DNA of 64,000 nucleotides from an uncultured Ferrovibrio sp. Lineage in GTDB: Bacteria > Pseudomonadota > Alphaproteobacteria > Ferrovibrionales > Ferrovibrionaceae. A program made the position numbers and the translations under genes. Position 1 is the stretch's first letter. Each line of letters starts with the position of its first letter. Where the stretch lies: the NCBI RefSeq assembly GCF_937960835.1, contig NZ_CALGPC010000009.1:248001-312000 (forward strand), in the 5' to 3' direction. Below, piece after piece: positions 25,092 to 33,262 of the stretch. The notes under the pieces were generated by a model. That model saw nothing but the letters and a program-made list of their open reading frames with translations, did not search any database and had not been told where the DNA came from.

Positions 25092-25858
25092 TCCGCCTGC
25101 TCTCTCTCGCCTGCTGCCTTGTCGCCGCTTTGCCTGTCCTGGCCGCTGAGATTAAGACCCGCGACCGCCGCTCCGGCTTCGATTTCATGACGCCCTCGAG
25201 CCAGGACATGCAGCGCGACGACATGCTCAATCCGGGCATGCTCTGGGTGCTGGAAGGCGAAGCGCTGTGGCAGCAGCAGGCGGCAAACGCGCCCTCCTGC
25301 GCCGGATGCCACGGCGATGCGAAAGACAGCATGCGCGGCGCGGCAGCGCGCTATCCGGCCTTCAATGACAGGCTCAACCGCCCGATCAATCTGCAGCAGC
25401 GGATCAATCTATGCCGCAGCGAAAACCAGCAGCAGCCGGCCTTCGAGCCGGAATCCCGCCCCCTGCTCGCTCTGTCCGCTTTTATTGGCGCGCAGTCGCG
25501 CGGCCTGCCGATTGCGCCGCCTGAAGATGCACGGCTGGCGCCGCATCTCGAAAACGGCAGGCAGTTTTTCAAAACGCCGATGGGACAGCTTGGCCTGTCC
25601 TGCGCGCAATGCCATGACGACAACTGGGGCGGCAGGCTCGCCGGCGCGCCGATCCCGCAGGCGCATCCCACCGGATATCCGATCTACCGGCTGGAATGGC
25701 AGACGCTCGGCTCGCTGCAGCGCCGCCTGCGCAACTGCCTGACCGGCATCCGCGCCGAGCCGTTCGACTGGGATGCGCCGGAAATGGTGGAGCTTGAACT
25801 CTATCTGATGAAGCGCGCCGCAGGCATGAACATCGAAACGCCCGCCGTGCGGCCTTGA
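25088..25858 (+). CDS. soxA: Diheme cytochrome SoxA
   Basis: A 256-residue periplasmic diheme cytochrome, catalytic part of SoxAX. The signal peptide ends in PVLAAE. Heme motifs are CAGCH (Cys71/Cys74) and CAQCH (Cys172/Cys175). The catalytic cysteine that becomes a persulfide is Cys217 in RLRNCLTGIRAEPF. All key residues are present, so the SoxAX reaction should work. No soxB, soxCD or soxR is found nearby. The gene is convergent with parB, 10 bases apart. Confidence 0.92.
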   Translation: MIRLLSLACCLVAALPVLAAEIKTRDRRSGFDFMTPSSQDMQRDDMLNPGMLWVLEGEALWQQQAANAPSCAGCHGDAKDSMRGAAARYPAFNDRLNRPINLQQRINLCRSENQQQPAFEPESRPLLALSAFIGAQSRGLPIAPPEDARLAPHLENGRQFFKTPMGQLGLSCAQCHDDNWGGRLAGAPIPQAHPTGYPIYRLEWQTLGSLQRRLRNCLTGIRAEPFDWDAPEMVELELYLMKRAAGMNIETPAVRP

Positions 25859-25868
25859 GCGCCCGTGC

Positions 25869-26813
25869 CTAGCGGCGGCTCAGCTTCTTGGCGAGTTCGT
25901 CGAGCTGTTCCAGGGTCTGGTAATGCAGCACCAGGCGGCCGGCTTCCGGATTGCCGGGTTCGGTCTCGATCTCAGCCTTCAGGCCGAGCGCAGCCGTCAG
26001 CCCGCGCTCAAACGCCAGCGTGTCGGGATCCTTGCGCACCGGAGCAGCATTGCCGGTGGGCGCCGGCGTCTTGCTCGGCCGTCCGCCCTTCTTCGCTGCG
26101 GCTTCGGTGCCGATTTCGCGGCCAACGGCGACCAGCTTTTCGGCCTGGCGCACAGTGAGGCTGCCTTCGGCAATGCGCTGGGCAAGTTGTTCGGCCAGCG
26201 CATGACCGATGAGTGGCCGTGCCTGACCGGCTGTCAGCTGCCCGCGGCTGATCATCTCCTGCACGCTTTTCGGCAGCTGCAGCAGGCGCAAGGTATTGGT
26301 GACATGACTGCGGCTCTTGCCGATCACCTGCGCGATCTGATCCTGGCTGTAGCCGAATTCATCATGCAGGCGCTGAAAAGCGCCCGCTTCTTCCAGCGGA
26401 TTGAGATCCTCGCGCTGGACGTTTTCGATCAGGCCGATCTCAAGCGCGTCGCGGTCGGTGATTTCCTTGATCACCACCGGCACGGCATGCAGCTGCGCCA
26501 GCTGCGCCGCGCGCCAGCGGCGTTCGCCGGCGACGATCTCATAGCCCTGGCCGTCGCGTGCGCGCCGTACCAGCAGCGGCTGCAGCAGGCCCTTCTCCTT
26601 GACCGAGCGTGCCAGCTCCTCCAGCGCGCTGGTATTGAATATCTTGCGCGGCTGATAGGGATTGGGCTTGAGCTGCTCGATCGGAATCTCGCGCACGCCG
26701 CCACGCGGCGTGGCCGCCTCACCGTCCCGCGGCGCGGTGTCGCCCATCAGGGCGGCGAGGCCGCGGCCCAGGCCCTTGCCTGGCACGGGGCGGCGTTTCG
26801 GATCGTCGCTCAT
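25869..26813 (-). CDS. parB: Chromosome partitioning protein ParB
   Basis: A 314-residue CTP-dependent DNA clamp that loads at parS. The N-terminus GKGLGRGLAALMGD, the CTPase box GERRWRAAQLA, the HTH QDQIAQVIGKSRSHVTNTL and the C-terminal dimer domain are all recognisable. Four parS-like sites lie 3.5-5.5 kb from the start of the gene. It follows parA on the same strand with about 40 bases between. Confidence 0.95.
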   Translation of the reverse strand: MSDDPKRRPVPGKGLGRGLAALMGDTAPRDGEAATPRGGVREIPIEQLKPNPYQPRKIFNTSALEELARSVKEKGLLQPLLVRRARDGQGYEIVAGERRWRAAQLAQLHAVPVVIKEITDRDALEIGLIENVQREDLNPLEEAGAFQRLHDEFGYSQDQIAQVIGKSRSHVTNTLRLLQLPKSVQEMISRGQLTAGQARPLIGHALAEQLAQRIAEGSLTVRQAEKLVAVGREIGTEAAAKKGGRPSKTPAPTGNAAPVRKDPDTLAFERGLTAALGLKAEIETEPGNPEAGRLVLHYQTLEQLDELAKKLSRR

Positions 26814-26852
26814 ACTCTGTCCTTCGCTACTCTGATCGTTACGCGTCTGTCG

Positions 26853-27917
26853 TCACGCGGCGTCGCGGATCGCCTGCTCGCGCTTGATCACCTCGCGCGC
26901 CAGCGACATGTAGGCCGTGCTGCCCGGCGCGCGATGATCATAGATCAGCGCCGGAACGCCATGGCTGGGCGCTTCCGAAATGCGCACATTGCGCGGGATC
27001 ACCGTCTCGTAGACCTTCTCGCCGAGGAAGCCGCGCACATCGGCAGCGACCTGTTCGGAGAGATTGTTGCGCTTGTCGAACATGGTCAGCACCACGCCCT
27101 GCACATCGAGCGAGGGGTTGAGCGTGGTGCGCACGCGCTCGATGGTGCGCAGCAGCTGCGACAGACCTTCCAGCGCGAAGAACTCGCATTGCAGCGGCAC
27201 CAGAACTGCATCGGCCGCGACCATCGCATTCACCGTCAGCAGGGTCAGCGATGGCGGGCAGTCGATCAGCACATGATCGAACTCGCCCAGCTTGCCGTCG
27301 ATGGCATCCTTCAGGCGATGCTGGCGCCGGTCGAGATCCATCATCTCAAGCTCAGCACCGGCAAGCTCGACGCTGGCCGGCACGATCAGCAGATTGGGCA
27401 CCTTGGTCGGGCGGATCGTCTCGTCCAGCACCGCGGCGCCCATCAGCAATTCATAGGTGCCGAATTGCCGTTCGTCCTGCGACAGGCCAAGCCCCGTCGA
27501 GGCATTGCCCTGCGGATCGCTGTCGATCAGCAGCACGCGTTCGCCGACCGCCGCCAGCGCCGTGGCCAGGTTGATGGCCGTGGTGGTCTTGCCGACCCCG
27601 CCCTTTTGATTGGCGACCGCAAGCACGCGTCCCATACGCTGCGGCGCGGCATGCGGGCGCGGCGTGTCGTCTTTCTGTGCCTTGTTGTCGTTCTTTATAG
27701 AGTTGCCGTCCTTTGTAGAGGGATCCGAGGTCATGCCGGCATCCTCGGCGGCCGATGCCGCCAGTTCGGCCTCCAGATCCGGGTCGGGCAATCCGGCGCC
27801 CGGATAGCCTGCGCCCGGATAGCCTGCGCCTGGCGAGCCTGATCCCGGCGCGTCCGGCCAGTTCGGCTCCGGCTCAAAGCCGGGCTCCGGGCTGTGTTCT
27901 TGTTCCGTGCTGGTCAA
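26853..27917 (-). CDS. parA: Chromosome partitioning ATPase ParA with long N-terminal extension
   Basis: The deviant Walker A ATPase core (MGRVLAVANQKGGVGKTTT, shown as VANQKGGVGKTTT; DSDPQGNAS; DCPPSLTLLTVNA) begins at residue 95 of this frame. In front is a 94-residue acidic, proline/glycine-rich stretch containing tandem PGAGYPGAGY repeats coded by 15-base DNA repeats. The frame opens at a TTG overlapping the rsmG stop by TTGA. Other starts: ATG at 27734 with GAGGA seven bases upstream, or ATG at 27635 at the normal ParA start. Which is used is unclear; the 27734 ATG has the best ribosome site. Confidence 0.88.
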   Translation of the reverse strand: MTSTEQEHSPEPGFEPEPNWPDAPGSGSPGAGYPGAGYPGAGLPDPDLEAELAASAAEDAGMTSDPSTKDGNSIKNDNKAQKDDTPRPHAAPQRMGRVLAVANQKGGVGKTTTAINLATALAAVGERVLLIDSDPQGNASTGLGLSQDERQFGTYELLMGAAVLDETIRPTKVPNLLIVPASVELAGAELEMMDLDRRQHRLKDAIDGKLGEFDHVLIDCPPSLTLLTVNAMVAADAVLVPLQCEFFALEGLSQLLRTIERVRTTLNPSLDVQGVVLTMFDKRNNLSEQVAADVRGFLGEKVYETVIPRNVRISEAPSHGVPALIYDHRAPGSTAYMSLAREVIKREQAIRDAA

Positions 27918-28603
27918 GCGGGTTCCAGTCCCCTGATGCGCAGAATCCGCGCCGCCTTATCGGTTTGACTTGGCAGCATATCCACCGTGCCGATTGTCCA
28001 ATATCGCTGGGCCGTGGTCAATTCGTCCTCCGCCTGCCGGCCCTTCGGGAAAAGGTACAGGCTGTCCGGTCCCGCCAGCCGATGGGCAAGCGGCAGCAGC
28101 TCGGCCAGCGGCGCCAGCGCCCGGGCCGAGATCACCTGTGGCGAGCCTCCCATGGCAGCATGCAGGGCGGCGGGATCGACAGCCTCGATCCGCTGGACAT
28201 GCACAATCGCCGGGACATCCATGACACGAGCCGCCTCACGCAAAAAGGCCGCCTTGCGCTGGTCGCTCTCAACCAGATGAACGCCGGGGATGCCCATGGC
28301 CGCGATGACCAGGCCGGGGAACCCCCCGCCCGAGCCAAGATCGAGCCAGCGTCCTACGCCCGGCGGCGCCAACGGCAGCAGCTGCGCGGAATCCAGAAAA
28401 TGCCGGCCCCAGATATCGGATAGCGTGTTCGGCGCCACCAGATTGATCGCCTTCTGCCATTTGACCAGCAGGGCGGCATAGGTCTTGAGGCGGTCGATCA
28501 CCTCGGGCGAGGCCTGGGTCTGGCACTGGAAATCGTCTGGCGTCACGCCGCAGTTATGGCGCAGTTGAGCAGGATTGTCAGCCTTGCAACTCTTGCAATG
28601 CAT
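27914..28603 (-). CDS. rsmG: 16S rRNA (guanine-N7) methyltransferase RsmG
   Basis: Methylates G527 of 16S rRNA using SAM. The motifs LVKWQKAINLVAPN, IWGRHFLDSAQLLP, LDLGSGGGFPGLVIA (motif I), LVESDQRKAAFLRE and ISARALAPLAELL are typical. I placed the start at ATG 28603 because it has AAGGAG at ideal spacing; this adds a 20-residue cysteine-containing N-terminus (MHCKSCKADNP). The usual family start corresponds to GTG 28546, which lacks a ribosome site. It overlaps parA. The normal upstream neighbour mnmG is 1.7 kb away. Confidence 0.92.
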   Translation of the reverse strand: MHCKSCKADNPAQLRHNCGVTPDDFQCQTQASPEVIDRLKTYAALLVKWQKAINLVAPNTLSDIWGRHFLDSAQLLPLAPPGVGRWLDLGSGGGFPGLVIAAMGIPGVHLVESDQRKAAFLREAARVMDVPAIVHVQRIEAVDPAALHAAMGGSPQVISARALAPLAELLPLAHRLAGPDSLYLFPKGRQAEDELTTAQRYWTIGTVDMLPSQTDKAARILRIRGLEPA

Positions 28604-28692
28604 GGCGCTCCTTGCGATGAATATCCCAAAATTACAGCATAAAGACAGCGCCGCCATTGCAGGCCAAAACAGGGGTGGCCTGTCGGCGTGGG

Positions 28693-29757
28693 TTGCAGGC
28701 AGCTCGGCGCCGGGGGAATTCGGGGTTCAAGATACTCTTTATCGGTAATGTGATGGGCTTCAGTAATGCGCATAAGCATTACATGATCTGGCCCAAACTG
28801 ATGCAGGGCCTCATCCGCTGCGGCCACGCCGTCTACGTTTTCAACGAACGAGACTATGCCCGCGCCACCACCATTTTCCGCTCCCGCAGCTTTGGCGCCC
28901 GCAATATTCCCAAAAAGCTGCTGCAGCTTGCGGCTGACTTGGTGCCGGATCTGATCATCCTGGCGCATGCCGAGATGATCCCCGACGAGACGATTATCGA
29001 GATACGCCGCCAGCATCCGGCAGTGCGGATCATCTATCTCAACGTGGACTCGCTGGCGCAAGGCGAGAACATTAGGAAGATTGCCCGGAAGGTCGGCATC
29101 GCGGACGGCATTTTCATCACCACCGCCGATCCGTATCTGCGCCAGCTCGAGACCAACAAGACCTTCATTCGCTTTTTCCCGAACCCCGTCGATCCCTCGG
29201 TCGATGTCGGACGCTCCTTCGATCACACTGATCACCAGTTCGACATCTTCTTTGCCGGCGGCCGGGATACCGACAATGCGGAAGATCCGCGGCGGCGGCA
29301 CCTGCAGGTTCTGCAACGCAATCTGGGCGACCTGCGGCTCGGCTTCTTCGGATCGGCGGTCAAGCGGCCTTTTGTCTGGGGCGCGGAACATCTTTCGCTC
29401 ATCGGCGCATCGAAGATCGGCCTATCGTTCGACCGCAATAACGACTACTCCCTCTATTCGTCCGACCGGATGGTGCATTACCTCGGCAACGGCCTGCTGA
29501 CCTGCCTGCTGCGCGGCCGCGGCTTCGAGCGCTGGTTCGATGAGGACGAGGTCATTTATTTCTCCGACATGAGCGATCTCGAAGTCGGCATCCGCGCCGC
29601 GCTGAAGGACGACAAAACCTGGCGTGATAGGGCTCGCCGCGCCTGGACCAAAGCCCATCGGCTGTTTTCCTCCGACCGCATCGGGCGCTACATGGTGGAA
29701 ACCACCTTCGGCATGCCGCTTTCGGAATCCTATGAGTGGCCGACAGGATCGCTCTAA
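28693..29757 (+). CDS. CgeB-like glycosyltransferase inserted between rsmG and mnmG
   Basis: A roughly 354-residue GT-B-like protein resembling the CgeB family of glycosyltransferases (family 1 type). The start reads KILFIGNVMGFSNAHKHY and the middle IITTADPYLRQLE-like (as FITTADPYLRQLE), FFPNPVDPS, DIFFAGGRDTD; the C-terminal nucleotide-sugar domain has DRMVHYLGNGLLTCLLRGRG. It is on the opposite strand to rsmG and mnmG. No ATG suits the conserved KILFIGN start, which is coded as TTCAAGATA; TTG 28693 is the nearest workable start, so the 5-prime end may be altered. Confidence 0.75.
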   Translation: MQAARRRGNSGFKILFIGNVMGFSNAHKHYMIWPKLMQGLIRCGHAVYVFNERDYARATTIFRSRSFGARNIPKKLLQLAADLVPDLIILAHAEMIPDETIIEIRRQHPAVRIIYLNVDSLAQGENIRKIARKVGIADGIFITTADPYLRQLETNKTFIRFFPNPVDPSVDVGRSFDHTDHQFDIFFAGGRDTDNAEDPRRRHLQVLQRNLGDLRLGFFGSAVKRPFVWGAEHLSLIGASKIGLSFDRNNDYSLYSSDRMVHYLGNGLLTCLLRGRGFERWFDEDEVIYFSDMSDLEVGIRAALKDDKTWRDRARRAWTKAHRLFSSDRIGRYMVETTFGMPLSESYEWPTGSL

Positions 29758-30270
29758 CAGCGAAGACCTGGATGTACCCGTTTTGTTCTGATATTTCGGC
29801 GAAGCTGTCTAAGGCCGCTTGCCTATTCTCCTCTGATATAGTCCTGCATCATCTGCCGCACCGCATTCTGCGCGGCCAGGCCTGACAGTCCCTGGCTCCG
29901 ATTTCTTCAGGATGATGCCGTCGTCCAGCGGCGATCCAGACATCCATCCTGCCGTGTGCCGACGACGCGGAAAAGCTCGGCAAGAACAAGCTGTCTCGTC
30001 TGCTGGCCCAACTGAAAGCCTCAGAGCAGACTGCAAGACCGGTCATCGCAGGGGGCTTCGGAGAGGATGTCATCTCCCCAGCTCCGCGAACCGAGCGTAA
30101 AGTCCCCGACATACTGTGGTCGATCAATGAACCGGCTTGCTGGCATCCTGGTCGAACCTGAGGCCATCACCTGACCGAGGCGCGAACCGGGCGAAGAGAC
30201 ATGGCTTCCTCCCGCAGGAAGCGGAGCGAATGATCCAATCTCGGCTTATTGCGCCGGGATAGGACTTCGG
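29758..30270. other. Stretch without intact gene, possible remnants
   Basis: About 510 bases between the glycosyltransferase and parS. Short frames on both strands look like decayed coding sequence: on the minus strand LAAQNAVRQMMQDYIRGE ends in a proper stop near 29832, and on the plus strand PVIAGGFGEDVISP is followed by KVPDILWSINEP. Neither is long or intact enough to name. It may be debris from the event that separated rsmG from mnmG. Confidence 0.35.
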
Positions 30271-30275
30271 GGGTA

Positions 30276-30291
30276 TGTTTCACGTGAAACA
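30276..30291. promoter_or_regulatory. parS site 1 (perfect)
   Basis: TGTTTCACGTGAAACA is an exact 16-bp parS. The palindrome extends to 26 bp (30271-30296, GGGTA on the left and TACCC on the right). It lies about 45 bases past the mnmG stop codon. Confidence 0.95.
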
Positions 30292-30336
30292 TACCCTTTG
30301 ACAGTCTGCGATATAAAAAAGAGAGAAACGATGCCC

Positions 30337-32211
30337 CTATTCCGCCGCTTCGGTGTTGCGGCGGGCCTTTTTGACATAGCCTAGCAAGGCGGACAGGGCC
30401 GCCGGGGTGACGCCCGAGATCCGGGCCGCCTGGCCGAGCGTACCCGGCCGGTGCTCCTTGAGCTTGGTGCGGACTTCGTTGGACAGGCCGCCGACGGCGT
30501 CATAGTCCAGATCCGGCGGCAGGCTCAGGCTTTCGTCCTTGCGGAAGGCCAGGATATCGGCCTCCTGCCGCTCCATATAGCCGGCATACCGGCCATCGAT
30601 CTCGAGCTGCTCGACGATATCCGGCCGCAGGCCGCGCAATTCTGGCCAGATCTCCGCCAATTTTGCGACAGTCATGCCGGGATAGCCGAGCAGCATGGCG
30701 GCAGAGCGGATCTGGCCGTCCTGGTTGACCGGCAGGCCGCGCTTGACCAGCTCAGGCGGGGTCATCTTCAGGCTCCGGACCAGGGCGCGGGCTTCCGCCA
30801 GGGCCGCCGCCTTTGCAGTCCAGGATGTTTCACGTGAAACCCCCACGCAGCCGATCTTCAGCCCCAGCGGGGTCAGGCGCTGGTCGGCATTGTCGGCCCG
30901 CAGGCTCAGGCGGTATTCCGCCCGGCTGGTGAACATCCGGTAGGGCTCGCGGGTGCCCAAGGTGACCAGATCGTCGATCAGAACGCCGATATAGGCATCC
31001 GCGCGGTCCAGAATGAAGGACCGATCGCCGCCGCCTGCCGTCAGGGCGGCATTGATGCCAGCGATGAGACCCTGGGCCGCCGCCTCCTCATATCCCGTCG
31101 TGCCATTGATCTGGCCGGCGAAATAAAGGCCCGGCTGGCGCTTGGTCTCAAGCGTCGGCTTCAGCTCCCGGGGATCCACGAAGTCGTATTCGATGGCATA
31201 GCCCGGCCGCAGCATCACCGCATGCTCCAGACCGGGGATGGTTTTCAGCAGTTCGAGCTGCACATCGCGAGGCAGCGAGGTCGAAATGCCGTTGGGATAG
31301 ACGGTGTCGTCGTCCAGGCCCTCCGGCTCGAGGAAGATCTGATGCCGGTCGCGCTGGCCGAAACGCACGACCTTGTCCTCGATCGAAGGGCAATAGCGCG
31401 GCCCCGTGCTTTCGATCTGGCCGGAATACATCGGCGCGCGGTGCAGATTGGCTCGGATCAGGTCATGACCGGCCGGCGAAGTATAGGTCACGCCGCACTC
31501 GATCTGCGGCGTGGTGATCATCTCGGTCAGGAAGCTGAACGGCACCGGCGGGTCGTCGGCCGCCTGCATTTCCAAGGATTTCCAGTCGATGGTCCTGCCG
31601 TCCAGCCGCGGCGGCGTGCCGGTCTTCAGCCGGCCCAGGGCAAAACCGCATCTTTCCAGGGTTTTTGACAGGCCCAGCGACGGCGCCTCGCCGACGCGGC
31701 CGGCCGGTATCTTCTCTTCGCCGATATGAATGAGGCCGCGCAGGAAGGTGCCGGTGGTGAGGATCACCTTGGGCGCGGCAATGAAGCTGCCATCGGCGCA
31801 GATGACGCCCTTCACCTCACCTGCTTCGATCCGGATGTCTTCCGCCGCAGCAGCACGGATCGTCAGATTCTCCTGCTCGGCGAGGATGGCCTGCATGGCC
31901 TGGCGATAAAGCTTGCGGTCGGCTTGCGTCCGCGGCCCGCGCACGGCCGGGCCCTTCGAGCGGTTGAGCATGCGGAACTGAATTCCGGCGGCATCGGCAG
32001 CGCGCCCCATGACGCCGTCCAGCGCGTCGATCTCGCGCACCAGATGGCCCTTGGCGAGACCACCGATGGCCGGGTTGCACGACATCTCGCCGATCGTCTC
32101 GACCTTGTGGGTGAGCAGCAGCGTGCGCGCGCCGATCCGCGCCGCAGCCGCCGCCGCTTCGCAGCCGGCATGCCCGCCGCCGATCACGATGACATCGAAT
32201 TTATCCGCCAT
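30337..32211 (-). CDS. mnmG: tRNA uridine-5-carboxymethylaminomethyl synthase MnmG
   Basis: A 624-residue FAD protein that with MnmE modifies U34 of several tRNAs. The FAD motif VIVIGGGHAGCEAAAAAAR, the GidA signatures GPRTQADRKLYRQAM and PGLYFAGQINGTTGYEEAA and the C-terminal IDGRYAGYMERQ are intact. A parS site is embedded in the coding sequence at 30826-30841, where it encodes VSRET. Start ATG at 32211 with the conserved MADKFDVIVIGG. Separated here from both its usual neighbours mnmE and rsmG. Confidence 0.95.
   Translation of the reverse strand: MADKFDVIVIGGGHAGCEAAAAAARIGARTLLLTHKVETIGEMSCNPAIGGLAKGHLVREIDALDGVMGRAADAAGIQFRMLNRSKGPAVRGPRTQADRKLYRQAMQAILAEQENLTIRAAAAEDIRIEAGEVKGVICADGSFIAAPKVILTTGTFLRGLIHIGEEKIPAGRVGEAPSLGLSKTLERCGFALGRLKTGTPPRLDGRTIDWKSLEMQAADDPPVPFSFLTEMITTPQIECGVTYTSPAGHDLIRANLHRAPMYSGQIESTGPRYCPSIEDKVVRFGQRDRHQIFLEPEGLDDDTVYPNGISTSLPRDVQLELLKTIPGLEHAVMLRPGYAIEYDFVDPRELKPTLETKRQPGLYFAGQINGTTGYEEAAAQGLIAGINAALTAGGGDRSFILDRADAYIGVLIDDLVTLGTREPYRMFTSRAEYRLSLRADNADQRLTPLGLKIGCVGVSRETSWTAKAAALAEARALVRSLKMTPPELVKRGLPVNQDGQIRSAAMLLGYPGMTVAKLAEIWPELRGLRPDIVEQLEIDGRYAGYMERQEADILAFRKDESLSLPPDLDYDAVGGLSNEVRTKLKEHRPGTLGQAARISGVTPAALSALLGYVKKARRNTEAAE
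30826..30841. promoter_or_regulatory. parS site 2 inside mnmG
   Basis: TGTTTCACGTGAAACC matches parS at 15 of 16 positions; the last base differs. It lies inside the mnmG reading frame at codons for GVSRETS. Confidence 0.9.
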
Positions 32212-32267
32212 GGGCGCGGGTTTTACGCAAGCCGGCCTCAGGCGTCAAAGAGAATCGGAAGGCGGGA

Positions 32268-32283
32268 TGTTTCATGTGAAACC
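32268..32283. promoter_or_regulatory. parS-like site 3
   Basis: TGTTTCATGTGAAACC has the central CACGTG changed to CATGTG and the last base different. It lies 57 bases upstream of the mnmG start and just 17 bases from site 4, so it could be a weaker ParB site. Confidence 0.65.
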
Positions 32284-32300
32284 GGTGCATTTCATGGGGG

Positions 32301-32316
32301 GGTTTCACGTGAAACA
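32301..32316. promoter_or_regulatory. parS site 4
   Basis: GGTTTCACGTGAAACA keeps the whole GTTTCACGTGAAAC core and differs only at the first base. With site 3 it forms a pair in the mnmG promoter region. Confidence 0.88.
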
Positions 32317-32623
32317 TAGGCAAAAGAGGCATTTGTTTATGATATGTTCGGAACAATTGTGCCAATAGTCTGGGCTATGGGTCTAAAAGAACAAAGCGCT
32401 ACTGGCTGACGCAGAGGCGAGCCGGAAGACCGCCGACCAACATCGTCTCACTAGGCATGGTTCCCGGGGTGAAGAGGGCGGCGCGAGAGAAATCGATCGC
32501 CCTTACGAGATGAGAAACCCGAGGCCTTATCGAAAAAGCCACGCGCAGGTCATCGCCCTCATCGGGCAACATGCTCTGCGATACGGCCCCTTGTCTTTAT
32601 TTGTGTGGCTTATGCCGCGCGGC
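32317..32623. other. Intergenic stretch upstream of mnmG
   Basis: About 305 bases with no gene recognised. The left end is AT-rich (TTTGTTTATGATATGTTCGG) and probably contains the mnmG promoter on the minus strand. The DUF4149 gene ends at its right side. mnmE is normally found here but lies 4 kb further right. Confidence 0.5.
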
Positions 32624-33058
32624 TCAATACACCAGCCGCAGCAATACGACAAACACCGCGAAGATCTGCACGAAGTTGATCATAACGCTCAGGCGATGCA
32701 GGCGGCGGAATTTCGGCCGCGCGCTGTCGTCGCCCCAGCGCGCCGCGTCATGCAGGTTGTTGATGCGCGGCATGAGGCCCTGATGCACGAAAGCAGCCAG
32801 CACTGCGACAAATCCCATCGTGCCGGCCAGCATCACGTCATGGATGGCCGCCAAGGCCAGGCCCGCTATGGCCGCAAGAATGGCATTGATGATGTGATAG
32901 AGCGAAAACAGCGCACGCAGGAATTTCAGGCCCGGCACCGGCTCCAGCACGCGGAACACCGTCGGCGCCACGATGAAGGAAAAGAACATCATGCCGCCGA
33001 GCAGCAGCGCAGCAGCAAAGATCGCAACGAGAAAAAGCAGCAGTTCGATACCGGACAT
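32624..33058 (-). CDS. DUF4149 (TMEM205-like) membrane protein
   Basis: A 144-residue protein with four predicted membrane helices (LLLFLVAIFAAALLLGGMM, the 45-75 segment, MLAGTMGFVAVLAAF and VMINFVQIFAVFVVLLRL). The conserved FFSFIVAPTVFRVL and LFSLYHIINAI patterns and the C-terminal FRRLHRLSVMINFVQ belong to DUF4149. Function unknown. Single gene. Confidence 0.78.
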   Translation of the reverse strand: MSGIELLLFLVAIFAAALLLGGMMFFSFIVAPTVFRVLEPVPGLKFLRALFSLYHIINAILAAIAGLALAAIHDVMLAGTMGFVAVLAAFVHQGLMPRINNLHDAARWGDDSARPKFRRLHRLSVMINFVQIFAVFVVLLRLVY

Positions 33059-33262
33059 TCCCCCCGCCCCTGATCACCGAAAGTAGTACAATCTCTCAGT
33101 ATCGGGAAAAAGTTTCACCTCCTGCACCCGATTGTCACGGATGACGGCACGGCGCAGCATTCCATCGAGGCAGGTATCCGATCCGCCTCTGCTGGGAAGA
33201 CGCCCGCAAGATGGTGTGGAAGATGATTGACCCGGAAAGCGCCTTCTCCCATCGTCGCTGCC

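Noticed and set aside
29809..30127. Small genes between the glycosyltransferase and parS
   Set aside because: Frames on both strands are short, overlap each other and match nothing I know; treated as possible debris.
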